The notes: a model not told the origin generated them from the sequence alone. A stretch of DNA of 64,000 nucleotides from JAJEFO01 sp022819605 (GCA_965221545.1 OZ244901.1:3596001-3660000); one strand, 5' to 3'; counted from the stretch's first letter, positions 25,971 to 35,177 are shown. Numbers and translations are program-made.

Positions 25971-28325
25971 TTACATCGTCCGCCAGTCGCCGGATTGCTC
26001 GAAGGCATGTGCGGCCTGGTAGAGCTTCATCTCCCGGAACCTCTCGCCGACAAGCATCATGCCTATGGGCAGGCCTTCGCTCAGGCCGCACGGCACGTTC
26101 ATGGCGGGCAGGCCGCCGTTGAACGGTGCGGTGTTGCCGATCATTTCGAACGCACGCTGTACGTAGAGGCTGATGGAGCAATCCGCAGGCGGAACTTGCT
26201 GCGGCTTCATCGGCACGGTTGGCATCAACAACAGGTCGTGTTGCGCCAGCACGCCAGAGTAGACTTGGTTGACCTTGCGCATCAGGTTCTGCGCCTTGCC
26301 GTAGAAGCGGCCGCGGTACTGCTCCTGGAAGAACTCGCCGAGGAACATGCAGACCTTGAGCGAATGGGTCAATTCATCGGCCCTGTTCCGCCACTGGGCC
26401 ATGTGATCCATCATCGACGGCAGGAAGAGACCCCTGTAGTTCGTGCCACCGGAGTTTCCGAGCATCATGTGATCCTGCAATCCCTCGACCGTGATCGCCG
26501 TCCAGCAGTCAACCGCAAGATTGTGCTCCGGGATCGAGACTTCATCGACGTGTGCGCCAAGCTCCCGGAAGCGTTCGGCGGCGGCAAGCACCTTTTGGTC
26601 GACGTCCGCCTCGCTCTCGGTCCGGCGGAACCCTTCCTTGAGGATTGCAATTCGGAGCCCCTGCGCCCCGCGTCCCAAGGCTTCGGTATAGTGAAACGTT
26701 TGCGGACAATTCTGGCGTGGATCGAGACCATCCTCGCCGGCAAGTACTTCGAGCAGCAAGGCGTTGTCTGCAACAGTGTTCGTCACCGGTCCGACATGGT
26801 CTATCGTCTGCTCGATCGGCATGACACCGGTGTACGGAACGAGCCCGTGCGTGGGCTTCATGCCGTAAACGCCGCAATTGGAGGACGGGATGCGGATCGA
26901 GCCTCCCTGATCCCCGGCGATCGCCATGTCTACCTCTCTGGCGGCAACCAGTGCCGCCGATCCTCCGGACGAGCCACCGGCCATAAACCCGTGCTTCCAA
27001 GGATTGTGGATCGGGCCCTTGGCGCCAGTATGCGATCCGCCCGAGAGGCAGAAACTCTCGCAATGTGCCTTGCCGGCGATGATTGCGCCAGCGTCCAGCA
27101 TCCGGGTGACGATGGTCGCGTCAATTTCCGGCGTGTAGCCTTCCATCACCGACGATCCGTTCATCATCGGCACGCCAGCCAGGCAGATCGTGTCCTTGAG
27201 TGCAACCCGCCTGCCACGCAACGGACCGTCCGGCGCCCCCTTGACCTCGGTCTTTACGTACCAGGCGTTGAGAGGGTTTTCCGAAGGGTCCGGGAATTGG
27301 CCCGGTGAACGTGGATAGCGCACAGGCGGCAGGTTGTCCGGCGTTGCGTCCAACCGATCATAGGCCTGGATGTAGGGTTCCATGATTTCGGCGTATTCAT
27401 GCAATTCCTCATCCGTTAGGCTCATGCCGAACCGGCTGGCCATGTCGCGCATCTGCGAAAGTGTCGGGCGTTTTACGGTCATGTTGGTCACCAGGTTTTG
27501 GACAGCAGGTTGGCTCGGCGGTTCGGCAGGGGATTCGGATTGCTTTCGCGGCTTGTGCGACGCTTGGTGCGGAGTCCTTTGCCCTCGGGTTGAACGGGCG
27601 GTTCCGAACCCCAGGTACTGATCGACCTTGGCCTGGTCAGACAGGTCGGACTTTTTCAGCTCTCCAGTGATCCGGCCCCGCTCAATGACAAGAACCCGAT
27701 CCGACAGTTCGGAGATGAAATCGAGATTCTGCTCCACCAGCAGGATGGAAAGTCCCCGTCCCTCGCGAAGGCGGAGAAGCGTCTCCCCGATCTCGTCGAT
27801 GATCGAGGGCTGAATGCCTTCTGTCGGCTCGTCCAGAAGAAGAAAGTCCGGATCCCCCATCAGGCATCTTGCCAGGGCCAGCAATTGCTGCTCACCACCC
27901 GACAGCGCTGCACCCTGCCGGTCAGACAGGGCGCGAAGGCGCGAGAAATCCGAAAAGATGCCTTCCAGGACATCGATCTCCGATGCGCCGGCGTACTCAT
28001 GCCAGGCAAAGCGCAGGTTGTCGCGCACCGTCAGCTGAGGGAATATGCCCCTTCCTTGGGGAACATATCCAACGCCAAGCCCGGCGCGTTCGTGGGGCGA
28101 CATCCGGGTGACGTCTTCAGCGCGAAACCTGACCGTCCCGGATCCGGCAGGAAGAAAGCCCATGATGGTCTTCAGAAGCGTGGACTTGCCCATTCCATTA
28201 TGGCCAAGAATGCCGACGACCTCGTTCTCGGCGACCGAGAAGTCGATGCCATGCAGGATCGGCACCCTTCCATATCCACCTGCGAGTCCCATGACTTCCA
28301 GCACATCTGCAACGCCTTCGTTCAT
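25971..28325 (-). CDS. Fusion protein: branched-chain/urea-type ABC ATPase (LivF/UrtE) + amidase
   Basis: A single 784-residue frame. Residues 1-240 are a complete ABC ATPase (Walker A GHNGMGKST at 41-49, signature SGGEQ at 142-146, Walker B FLLLDEP at 161-167). A Ser/Pro/Lys-rich linker spans about 240-281. Residues 282-784 are a full amidase-signature hydrolase with Lys377 (VALKDTI), cis-Ser452 (AGGSSGGSAA) and nucleophile Ser476 (DQGGSIRIPSSN). An internal ATG at 27482 (MTVKRPTLSQM) preceded by GGTGA could let the amidase be made alone. It follows the LivG-type gene by 1 bp. The fusion would place the hydrolase at the cytoplasmic face of the importer. A sequencing error joining two genes is the main alternative. 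Confidence 0.85.
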   Translation of the reverse strand: MNEGVADVLEVMGLAGGYGRVPILHGIDFSVAENEVVGILGHNGMGKSTLLKTIMGFLPAGSGTVRFRAEDVTRMSPHERAGLGVGYVPQGRGIFPQLTVRDNLRFAWHEYAGASEIDVLEGIFSDFSRLRALSDRQGAALSGGEQQLLALARCLMGDPDFLLLDEPTEGIQPSIIDEIGETLLRLREGRGLSILLVEQNLDFISELSDRVLVIERGRITGELKKSDLSDQAKVDQYLGFGTARSTRGQRTPHQASHKPRKQSESPAEPPSQPAVQNLVTNMTVKRPTLSQMRDMASRFGMSLTDEELHEYAEIMEPYIQAYDRLDATPDNLPPVRYPRSPGQFPDPSENPLNAWYVKTEVKGAPDGPLRGRRVALKDTICLAGVPMMNGSSVMEGYTPEIDATIVTRMLDAGAIIAGKAHCESFCLSGGSHTGAKGPIHNPWKHGFMAGGSSGGSAALVAAREVDMAIAGDQGGSIRIPSSNCGVYGMKPTHGLVPYTGVMPIEQTIDHVGPVTNTVADNALLLEVLAGEDGLDPRQNCPQTFHYTEALGRGAQGLRIAILKEGFRRTESEADVDQKVLAAAERFRELGAHVDEVSIPEHNLAVDCWTAITVEGLQDHMMLGNSGGTNYRGLFLPSMMDHMAQWRNRADELTHSLKVCMFLGEFFQEQYRGRFYGKAQNLMRKVNQVYSGVLAQHDLLLMPTVPMKPQQVPPADCSISLYVQRAFEMIGNTAPFNGGLPAMNVPCGLSEGLPIGMMLVGERFREMKLYQAAHAFEQSGDWRTM

Positions 28326-28326
28326 C

Positions 28327-29043
28327 TCAGGACTTCTTTCCAAGATAGACGTTTCGCACCACGGGATCGGACATGACACGATCCACGTGGTCCTCCATCA
28401 GCACCTTGCCCTGGTGAAAGACCGTCACCGTCTTTGCGATCGAACGAATGAACTGCATGTCGTGCTCGACAATGATGAGCGCGGCTTGCCTGTTCAGTTC
28501 ATGGATGATTCCCGTCATCCGTTCGACTTCTTCGGCGCCCAGGCCCGCGGCAGGTTCGTCGAGCAAGATGAGCCAGGGATCGCCAGCGGCAACCAGCCCG
28601 AGCTCCACGCGTTGCCTCTCCCCATGTGCAAGCAGACCCAGGTCGTCCCTGGCAATTGACCCCAGGGCCAGGAGGTCGATGATCTCCTGCGTCTTGTGAT
28701 CGGCCTCCCGAGAGTCATGAAACCGCCGCGCGGCAAGCCAGATATTCTCATGAACGCTGAGGGAGTCCATGACATTGGGGGTTTGGGTCTTCATCCCGAC
28801 ACCGAGCGAGGCGATCTGGTGCGGCATCCATCCGGTGGTCTCGATGCCGCGCATGTACACGTCGCCTTCGGTCGGGGACTGCAGGCCTGTGATGCACTTG
28901 AAGAAGGTGGACTTTCCCGCACCGTTCGGGCCGATCAGGCATCGAAGCTCGCGGGCCCGAAGCTTGAAGTCCACCCTGTTCGCCGCGACGACGCCGCCAA
29001 AGCGCATCGTGAGTCCCTGGGTTTCGAGAGCGACCTCAGCCAT
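28327..29043 (-). CDS. ABC transporter ATP-binding protein, LivG/UrtD type
   Basis: A 238-residue ATPase with Walker A GPNGAGKST and Walker B LILLDEPAAGL. Its signature is the divergent LAHGERQRVELG, and it has the MKTQTPNVMDSL segment resembling UrtD of urea/short-chain amide importers. It pairs with the ATPase half of the downstream fusion. Its start overlaps the 3' end of the permease gene by 8 bp, so the operon is tightly packed. Confidence 0.92.
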   Translation of the reverse strand: MAEVALETQGLTMRFGGVVAANRVDFKLRARELRCLIGPNGAGKSTFFKCITGLQSPTEGDVYMRGIETTGWMPHQIASLGVGMKTQTPNVMDSLSVHENIWLAARRFHDSREADHKTQEIIDLLALGSIARDDLGLLAHGERQRVELGLVAAGDPWLILLDEPAAGLGAEEVERMTGIIHELNRQAALIIVEHDMQFIRSIAKTVTVFHQGKVLMEDHVDRVMSDPVVRNVYLGKKS

Positions 29044-30073
29044 TCAGCCGCTCCCTGCGCTGCAATCGGCGCCGCTGACGAGTGCGTCCGGGCGGTCTTC
29101 GCTCGAAGCTGACTTTCCAAAGCCCCGACAGGGCCGGAACGACGCCCTTGGGCAGGAAGAGCACGAAGAGCACCAAGACTAGGCCTGTGACGAGGGCGTT
29201 GTCGACGATGGCCTGCTGCCCAAGCAGGAACTTGAGGTAGGCAAGGCCAGCCGCGCCAAGAACGGGCCCAAGGCGGGTCCCAAGCCCTCCGACGATGCAC
29301 CAGATGATGATTTCAGCCGACTGGCCCAGGGAAAACAGGTTGGGCGTGACGATCTCGGCCCAATTTGCGAACAGCCCGCCGGCCAGACCGGCAATGGCGG
29401 CTCCGATGGCGAACATCACGGTCTTCCGCGCCCGCACGTCGTAGCCCATGAGCGACATGCGGACTTCGTTTTCGCGAATGCCCACGGCGATGCGTCCAAA
29501 GCTTGACCGGAGAAGGACCGTTACGAGCAGGTAAACGAAGCCCAGCAAGACGGCGCAAACATAGAAGTAGCTGTCCCCCCAGATGTAAGCGTCCGGCTTG
29601 CCCGGCACGTTCAATGTCTGGAAGCCGGGAATGCCATTGAATCCGCCCAGCCGGGCGTTGCCGATCATGTACTGCGGGCCGGCGGTCGAATTGATGACCT
29701 TGAACAGGATCAGGGTGACAACCAGGGTGATGACGCCCAGGTAAACGTCGTTGAGGCGCCCGTAGAACATCATCGCACCCAGGAGCACGGCGAAGACTGC
29801 CGGAACCAGTACGGCCATAAGCATCGGAATGGTGCTTTCGCCAATGTTGATCGCGGAAATCGCGTAGGCATATGCGCCCAATCCGAAGAACGCCGCCTGG
29901 CCAAAGCAGAGGATGCCCCCAAAGCCCCAGATCAGCCCGAGACTCAGGCCCAGCATGCCGTAAATTGCCAGGACGGTGAGCGTGTAGGTGCCGATGATCA
30001 AAGGCAGCACCAGAATCAGGGCACCCGTGACGACGGCAATTGCAATGGCATCCCTTTTCAGGTCGCCGGGCAT
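29036..30073 (-). CDS. ABC transporter permease, LivM/UrtC type
   Basis: A 345-residue inner-membrane permease of the branched-chain amino acid/urea class with about 8-10 hydrophobic segments. Family features: IYGMLGLSLGLIWGFGGILCFGQAAFFGLGAYAYA near residues 38-72 (seen in parts), and the coupling region GIRENEVRMSLMGYDVRARK. It forms a heterodimer with the LivH-type subunit encoded just upstream (TAATG junction, 1-bp overlap). The C-terminal tail is very Arg-rich (RRPPGRTRQRRRLQRRERL). Confidence 0.92.
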   Translation of the reverse strand: MPGDLKRDAIAIAVVTGALILVLPLIIGTYTLTVLAIYGMLGLSLGLIWGFGGILCFGQAAFFGLGAYAYAISAINIGESTIPMLMAVLVPAVFAVLLGAMMFYGRLNDVYLGVITLVVTLILFKVINSTAGPQYMIGNARLGGFNGIPGFQTLNVPGKPDAYIWGDSYFYVCAVLLGFVYLLVTVLLRSSFGRIAVGIRENEVRMSLMGYDVRARKTVMFAIGAAIAGLAGGLFANWAEIVTPNLFSLGQSAEIIIWCIVGGLGTRLGPVLGAAGLAYLKFLLGQQAIVDNALVTGLVLVLFVLFLPKGVVPALSGLWKVSFERRPPGRTRQRRRLQRRERLNG

Positions 30074-30939
30074 TACAGCTTGCCCTTGAAGAACGTGCCT
30101 GTGACGCCCTGCGGCAGGATCCTGAGCAGGACGACTGCCGCGACAAGCAGCGCGACTTCGCCGATGACCGGCGAGATGGCAAAGGTGAAGGTCTGGTTCA
30201 CCGCGCCGAAGATGCTGGCGCTCGCAAACAGCCCGGCGACAAGGGACGGACCGCCCGCAATGACGGTGATGAACGCCTTGGCAATGTATGCGCCACCCGA
30301 AGTCGGAACGAGCCCGACCAAGGGTGCAAGGACTGCGCCAGCCAATCCGGACAATGCGGAGCCACAGAAAAACGTTGCCATGTAGACGCGGTCGGGGCTG
30401 TAGCCCAATGCCGCCGCCATGTCCGGTCTTTGCATCGTGCCGCGGGCGACAAGACCGGCACGCGTGCCTTTCAGCACCGCAAGCATCGCGACAAGCAGCA
30501 ATGCCGAGACGACGATGATGAAGAAATTGTAGCCATTGACCTGATAGTTTCCGATGGCGAAGCCAGGGATCGGTGTGGAAATGCCGGTCGTCGTGTTCCC
30601 GAAAATCATCGTGGCGAGACCTATGAAAAAAAGGCTCAGGCCCCAGGTCGCCAGCATCGTGTCAACAAGGCGCCCGTAGAGATGGCGGATCACGAGCCGT
30701 TCAACGACAAGACCGATCAGTCCGACGACAACCGGTGCGATCACCAGCATGGCAACGAAGACGTTCATGCCGAGATTGACTGCCGTGATCGTCGCGTATC
30801 CGCCCATCATCATGAACTCCCCATGGGCGAGGTTGATCACCTTGATCATGCCGAACACGATGGCCAGCCCGGCGCTAATGAGGATCAGCGAGGCGACCCC
30901 GTAGAGAATTTCGACAAGGACGACGACGTACAGGTCCAT
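30073..30939 (-). CDS. ABC transporter permease, LivH/UrtB type
   Basis: A 288-residue permease of the LivH/UrtB family: MDLYVVVLVEILYGVASLIL at the N-terminus, then FGMIKVINLAHGEFMMMGGY, the diagnostic block of the family. The start at 30939 gives the usual N-terminus; the frame runs further upstream, but that sequence is Arg/Ser-rich shadow. It shares the operon with the LivM, LivG and ATPase-amidase genes and lies 79 bp downstream of the binding-protein gene. Confidence 0.92.
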   Translation of the reverse strand: MDLYVVVLVEILYGVASLILISAGLAIVFGMIKVINLAHGEFMMMGGYATITAVNLGMNVFVAMLVIAPVVVGLIGLVVERLVIRHLYGRLVDTMLATWGLSLFFIGLATMIFGNTTTGISTPIPGFAIGNYQVNGYNFFIIVVSALLLVAMLAVLKGTRAGLVARGTMQRPDMAAALGYSPDRVYMATFFCGSALSGLAGAVLAPLVGLVPTSGGAYIAKAFITVIAGGPSLVAGLFASASIFGAVNQTFTFAISPVIGEVALLVAAVVLLRILPQGVTGTFFKGKL

Positions 30940-31018
30940 TGGCACAGGGATCCGTCGGAAGGGAGCGTCATTACTCGCGGGGCGACGGCTGCCGCCCCGG
31001 CCGGGTCCTCGGACGCGA

Positions 31019-32239
31019 TCAGATCTGGATTTCGTACTGCGTGTTGTCGTCCGGATTGGCCTGCAGATCACAAACCGCCTGCGTGTCGATTGGCTGACGT
31101 TGCGGCAAGGTCTCGATCACGCGCATGCCCTGATCCTCAATCTCCATGATGTGGACGTCGAGAACGGCGTGGTGCGATTTCGGGTCGACCGTCACCGTGC
31201 CCGCGGGACCGCCAATGGAAAGGCCGGTTTCCAGTGCAGCGATCACGGCCTCTCGGTCCAGCGAACCCGCCTGACGGACGGCTTCCGCCCAGGTCATGAC
31301 GCCCTGGTAGTTCGACACGGCGATCTCATGGATCAGGCTGCTGTCGCCGTACGCCGCCGACCAGCGTTCCTTGAACGCGTTGTTTGCAGGCGTGTCGAGT
31401 TCCTGGCTGTAATTGTATGCGACCATGATGCCGTTGCCTTCCTCGGGCGTCAGCACCTTGTGCTCGTTGCCGACGCCCATGGTGGTCGAAGCCAGCGGGA
31501 TGCGATCCTTCATGCCGGCTGCCGCCCATTGACGGAAGAAGGACAGGTGTGCACCGCCAACGAGCGGTGCGATGACGAGGTCGGGGCCGACTGTCTGGAT
31601 CTTGGCTATTGTCGAGCCGAAGTCGCTTACATCCAGCGGGAAAAAGTCAACGCCCACGGTCTCGCCACCATTGTCAGCAACGAATTTCTGGATCCAGCGC
31701 GCCGTGATCTGCCCGTAGTTGTAGTCCGCGGCAAGGATGTAGACCGCCTTGCCTGACTTTCCCATTGCATAAGGCACAAGGGCCTCGACCTGTTGGGCGG
31801 GCGTGACGCCATTGATGAAAATATTCCTGTCGCAGACGCCGCCTTCATAGAGGACGTTGTAGAAGTAGAGCGTCCGGCTCTTGCGCATGGTCTGGCGGAT
31901 CGCTTCGCGCGAGGCCGAAAGGATGCCGCCATGCACGACATCCACCTGATCCTGCCGGGTCAGCTGCTGCCCGTACTGCGAATACAGCGCCATGTCGGAC
32001 TGGGTGTCGTAGGCGATAACGTCGACCTGCATGCCAAGCAGACCCCCGGCCGCGTTGATTTCATCAACGGCGAGGCGCATGGCCATGTCCATCGGTGTGC
32101 CGTAGGCATCGAAGATACCCGATGTGTCCAGTATCGAGCCGAGCTTGATCCTGTCGGCGGCCACGGCCGCACCGGGCAGCATGGACGTGCTTGCGACCGC
32201 TGCCGCGCTGCTCAAGAATGTGCGACGATTCAGTGACAT
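31019..32239 (-). CDS. Tat-exported substrate-binding protein of amide/urea-type ABC transporter
   Basis: A 406-residue periplasmic binding protein (Peripla_BP_5/UrtA-like) with a twin-arginine signal, SLNRRTFLSSAAAVASTSML, cleaved near AVAA. The mature part follows the urea/amide pattern: GSILDTSGIFDAYGTPMDMA, TLYFYNVLYEGG and AADYNYGQITARW. The start at 32239 was chosen because GGAGG lies 8 bases upstream; an ATG two codons earlier sits too close to that site. It delivers the solute to the downstream permeases. Substrate class (short amide, urea or related) is inferred from family and from the amidase in the operon. Confidence 0.9.
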   Translation of the reverse strand: MSLNRRTFLSSAAAVASTSMLPGAAVAADRIKLGSILDTSGIFDAYGTPMDMAMRLAVDEINAAGGLLGMQVDVIAYDTQSDMALYSQYGQQLTRQDQVDVVHGGILSASREAIRQTMRKSRTLYFYNVLYEGGVCDRNIFINGVTPAQQVEALVPYAMGKSGKAVYILAADYNYGQITARWIQKFVADNGGETVGVDFFPLDVSDFGSTIAKIQTVGPDLVIAPLVGGAHLSFFRQWAAAGMKDRIPLASTTMGVGNEHKVLTPEEGNGIMVAYNYSQELDTPANNAFKERWSAAYGDSSLIHEIAVSNYQGVMTWAEAVRQAGSLDREAVIAALETGLSIGGPAGTVTVDPKSHHAVLDVHIMEIEDQGMRVIETLPQRQPIDTQAVCDLQANPDDNTQYEIQI

Positions 32240-32277
32240 GTGCATTTCCTCCCTATTGTCATCCGAACTGGATTGCT

Positions 32278-33885
32278 TCACGGCTTGGACTTTCCCTTGC
32301 CGTTCTCCGACTTGTCCTTGATGCGGTTGGCGTAGTCGGCGGTGCGCCCGGCAAGGTTGGAATCGAAATCGAGCCCGATTTCCTCGCCCATCTGCTTCAT
32401 GGCCGGAAGGCGCACGGCCATTCCGAGGATCTGGTCCATTGCAGCGCCAAACGCTCCGTCCACGCCGCCGCCGCTGTCCGAGCCGCCACCGCCCGAAATC
32501 TGGTTGATCCTGATGGAATCAATCCTCTCGACCGGCTTCATCATCTGCGTCATGATTTCGGGCAAGCGGTCGAGCTTGCGCTCCTCCAGACGCATCTTGA
32601 TCACGGCGTCCCCAAGGGTGTTTTCCGCCTTGTTCAAGGCAACGCGACCGGTCGCTTCCGCTTCCATGCGCGCGCGTTCGGCTTCGCCTTCCCTTGTCTT
32701 CACGGTCGCTTCGGCCCGGGCCCTTTCGAGGAGCGTTTCGACATCGCGTTTCACCCGAGCGCCTTCGAGATCAAGTTCCTTTTCCTGGTTCAAGTGCGCG
32801 ATCTCGCGCTCGCGTTCAGCGATGGCACGCTCCTTCTGAGCCTGAACGCTTTCTGCGGCCAGCATGACCTTTGAGCGCGCCTCTTCTTCCGCAACACGGG
32901 CCTCGGCTTCTTCCGCGCGTCTCTTTGCGATCTGGATCTCGTTTGCGATTTTGCCTTCTTCAAGCGCCAGAATGGCGGCCATCTCCGTCTTCCGCAGCGC
33001 CTCGTCGCTCTCGACTTGCGCGGCCTTCGCGCGTCTTTCGTTCTCGATACGGGTGGTCTCGCTCGCCAGTTCCGCGTCGTCACGCGCCTGGTCCTCCCGC
33101 GACTTTGCATCCGCCTCGAGCTTGGCCAGGTGTTCCTGCTGCGCGATCTCCGCTTCCCGTTCCTCGCGCTGCAGTTCGAGCTGCCTTTGATGTTGAGCCA
33201 GCCGACTTTCGCGAACGGCAACTTCCGCTTCGGTCTCGATGCGGACGCGCTCCTTGCGCTGGTCCGAAACCAGTGCGGCCAGACGACGCATGCCTTGCGC
33301 ATTGAATGCGTTGTTCTCGTTCCATTGGCCGAGGTCGCTTTGGTCAACTCCAACCAATGACGCCGAAACAAGAGTTAGCCCGAGCTTGGATGCCTGGGAT
33401 TCAACGGTCACTGCCACGTCGTCCGAAAACGCAGAACGATCCAAGTGGATTTCTTCCAGCGTCCGGGCTGCCGCTGCCCGCTGGATGGCGTCAACCATCG
33501 CGCCCTTCAGAACGTCGCCGGGCGACTCCCTGCCCCGGGCAATTCGAGCGCCGAGCGTCTGTGCGGCGGTCGAGATGCCCTCTTGGGTCGGGGCAACTCG
33601 AAGCTCGAATTCGAACTCAATGTCGGCGCGAATCTGGTCGCGCGTCAGCACCGCGTCCTGACCATCACGATTGACACGGTGCGCAAACGCACCCATGAAC
33701 ACCTTCTGAACCCGGTGCAGGATCGGAAGCGACAGACATCCGCCTTCGATCACGACTCGCGAACCACCAAATCCGGTCCTCACGAGAGCTGTGTCCAGAC
33801 TGGCCTTTGCATAATAGCGCTGGAGGAACCAGATCGCGACAAGCGCAACGGTTGCAAGCAGAAGCAGCAGGATAACCCAGCCCAA
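32278..33885 (-). CDS. Flotillin / band 7 family membrane scaffold protein
   Basis: About 535 residues. An N-terminal membrane segment (GWVILLLLLATVALVAIWFL) is followed by a band-7/SPFH domain (residues about 25-190) and a very long Glu/Ala/Arg coiled coil (about 200-430: EAEVAVRESRLAQHQRQLEL and so on). It ends in a Gly-Ser-rich stretch and a C-terminal tail. The likely start is a TTG at 33885, because AAGGAG stands 7 bases upstream and translation then begins at the membrane helix; a longer reading from 33933 also uses TTG and lacks such a site. The stop lies 38 bp before the transporter binding-protein gene, so it is probably the first gene of that operon. Flotillins organise membrane microdomains. 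Confidence 0.87.
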   Translation of the reverse strand: MGWVILLLLLATVALVAIWFLQRYYAKASLDTALVRTGFGGSRVVIEGGCLSLPILHRVQKVFMGAFAHRVNRDGQDAVLTRDQIRADIEFEFELRVAPTQEGISTAAQTLGARIARGRESPGDVLKGAMVDAIQRAAAARTLEEIHLDRSAFSDDVAVTVESQASKLGLTLVSASLVGVDQSDLGQWNENNAFNAQGMRRLAALVSDQRKERVRIETEAEVAVRESRLAQHQRQLELQREEREAEIAQQEHLAKLEADAKSREDQARDDAELASETTRIENERRAKAAQVESDEALRKTEMAAILALEEGKIANEIQIAKRRAEEAEARVAEEEARSKVMLAAESVQAQKERAIAEREREIAHLNQEKELDLEGARVKRDVETLLERARAEATVKTREGEAERARMEAEATGRVALNKAENTLGDAVIKMRLEERKLDRLPEIMTQMMKPVERIDSIRINQISGGGGSDSGGGVDGAFGAAMDQILGMAVRLPAMKQMGEEIGLDFDSNLAGRTADYANRIKDKSENGKGKSKP

Positions 33886-33966
33886 GGCAGAACTCCTTCC
33901 CTTCCGAAGATCGCCAGACGCAAGTGCCCGCAATCTTCATGTCCGTCCAAGAGTAGGCAGAATTAT

Positions 33967-33998
33967 TTTCCAATTCAAGTAATATCTTGAATTGGAAA
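33967..33998. promoter_or_regulatory. 13-bp perfect palindrome, likely MarR operator before the flotillin-transporter operon
   Basis: TTTCCAATTCAAG (33967-33979), spacer TAATAT, CTTGAATTGGAAA (33986-33998): a perfect 13-bp inverted repeat 81 bp upstream of the flotillin start. MarR proteins bind such palindromes, and a marR gene is close by with related half-sites at its own promoter. It also lies just beyond the stop of the AmiC-like gene, but no T-run follows on either strand, so terminator function is less likely. Confidence 0.6.
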
Positions 33999-34021
33999 CT
34001 TATATTTCACAACAAATTGTT

Positions 34022-35134
34022 CTAAAGACGTTTTATGACTTCAAATCTCAGACCATCCGCCCGAGCCAAGTAGATCGGTGCGCGTTCAGGTTCGCCCGAT
34101 ACTTGGCGCTTGCGCCCGCTCCTGTGAATCACAGGGGGACCATCGGAAACGCTGTGGTCTCGCCAGATGGTCGCATGATCTCGCATCAGTCCGGCCAGAA
34201 AGTGCACGCCTTCATAAGTTGACTGGCCGAGCGCGTTCAACATGGGTGCCTGTTCTCCATGAACGCGATAGTACTGCTCCTTGAAAGCAGCATTCGCCTC
34301 CGTGGAAAGGGTTCCGAAATAGGAAGACGCGACGAACATTCGCTGGCTGTTCTGCGCGCCGCTCCCAAGAAGGCCGTTCTCCTCAATGGCGCAGGACAAG
34401 CGTACCATGCGGTCATGCAGTCTCGCCCGGCCGAATGCCCGGTTGAAGGCGACCGCGTCCTGCCCGACGAGCGAGATCAGCACAGCCTCCGCGCCAGACC
34501 TTGCAATTTCCTCGACGACGCTCGGCATTCCGTTCAGCCCAAAGGGCAGGTACCTTTCATAGGCCAGATTCGCAGCCATCTCGCGCAACTTTGTCTTTGC
34601 GTAGTTGTGCGACGTCCGCGGCCACACGTAGTCGTTGCCGATCAGTGCCCAACTGCGCGGTCGGTATTCCGATTGAATGCACTCCAGTGAAGGGCCAAGC
34701 TGCTCTTCCGGTATCTCCCCGATCGCGAATAGCCCGTCCGTCCGTTCGCCACCTTCGTAGAGCGGCGTGTAGATGTAGGGGATTCGCTGGCGGACCACCT
34801 TGCTGAGGCGCTGACGTATGGCGCTGATATGCATGCCGACGATTGCATCGATGGAATCTGTCTCGATCAGGTCGTTGACGGTTTCCTCGATCGAAATGCT
34901 CGCCTCCATGGCCGCATCGATCATGATGAGCTGTACCTTGCGCCCGGCGATGCCGGTGGATTGGTTCAACTCTTCCACGGCAACCTGCGCACTCGAAATG
35001 CAGGAAGGTGCCCAAAGCCCTGCTGCGCCGCAGAGGGGAATGAGAAGCGCGATGCGATACGTGCCACCTCTGCGCAAAACAGGGTCGTCGCGCAGTTCCT
35101 CGAGTTCGGTCGGAACGCTCGGCAGCATGATCAT
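34022..35134 (-). CDS. Signal-peptide-less periplasmic-binding-protein homologue (AmiC/UrtA-like), probable amide sensor
   Basis: About 370 residues with the same fold pattern as the transporter's binding protein (YRIALLIPLCGAAGLW, IPYIYTPLYEGGERTDG, LIGNDYVWPRTSHNYAKTKL) but no signal peptide or lipobox. It should therefore be cytosolic. The known parallel is Pseudomonas AmiC, a cytosolic amide-binding protein that controls amidase expression. The start is placed at 35134 (an ATG at 35128 is nearly as good); upstream extension reads into the marR promoter. No AmiR-like antiterminator is visible, so its partner is unknown. Divergent from marR. Confidence 0.75.
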   Translation of the reverse strand: MIMLPSVPTELEELRDDPVLRRGGTYRIALLIPLCGAAGLWAPSCISSAQVAVEELNQSTGIAGRKVQLIMIDAAMEASISIEETVNDLIETDSIDAIVGMHISAIRQRLSKVVRQRIPYIYTPLYEGGERTDGLFAIGEIPEEQLGPSLECIQSEYRPRSWALIGNDYVWPRTSHNYAKTKLREMAANLAYERYLPFGLNGMPSVVEEIARSGAEAVLISLVGQDAVAFNRAFGRARLHDRMVRLSCAIEENGLLGSGAQNSQRMFVASSYFGTLSTEANAAFKEQYYRVHGEQAPMLNALGQSTYEGVHFLAGLMRDHATIWRDHSVSDGPPVIHRSGRKRQVSGEPERAPIYLARADGLRFEVIKRL

Positions 35135-35177
35135 GGAACAGACTGTCCTTGCCGGCTGCATCAGCAACTGCCACATA

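Noticed and set aside
33967..33998. The long palindrome as a rho-independent terminator
   Set aside because: It is AT-rich in the stem and not followed by a T-run on either strand; the half-sites recur at the marR promoter, so operator is the better reading.
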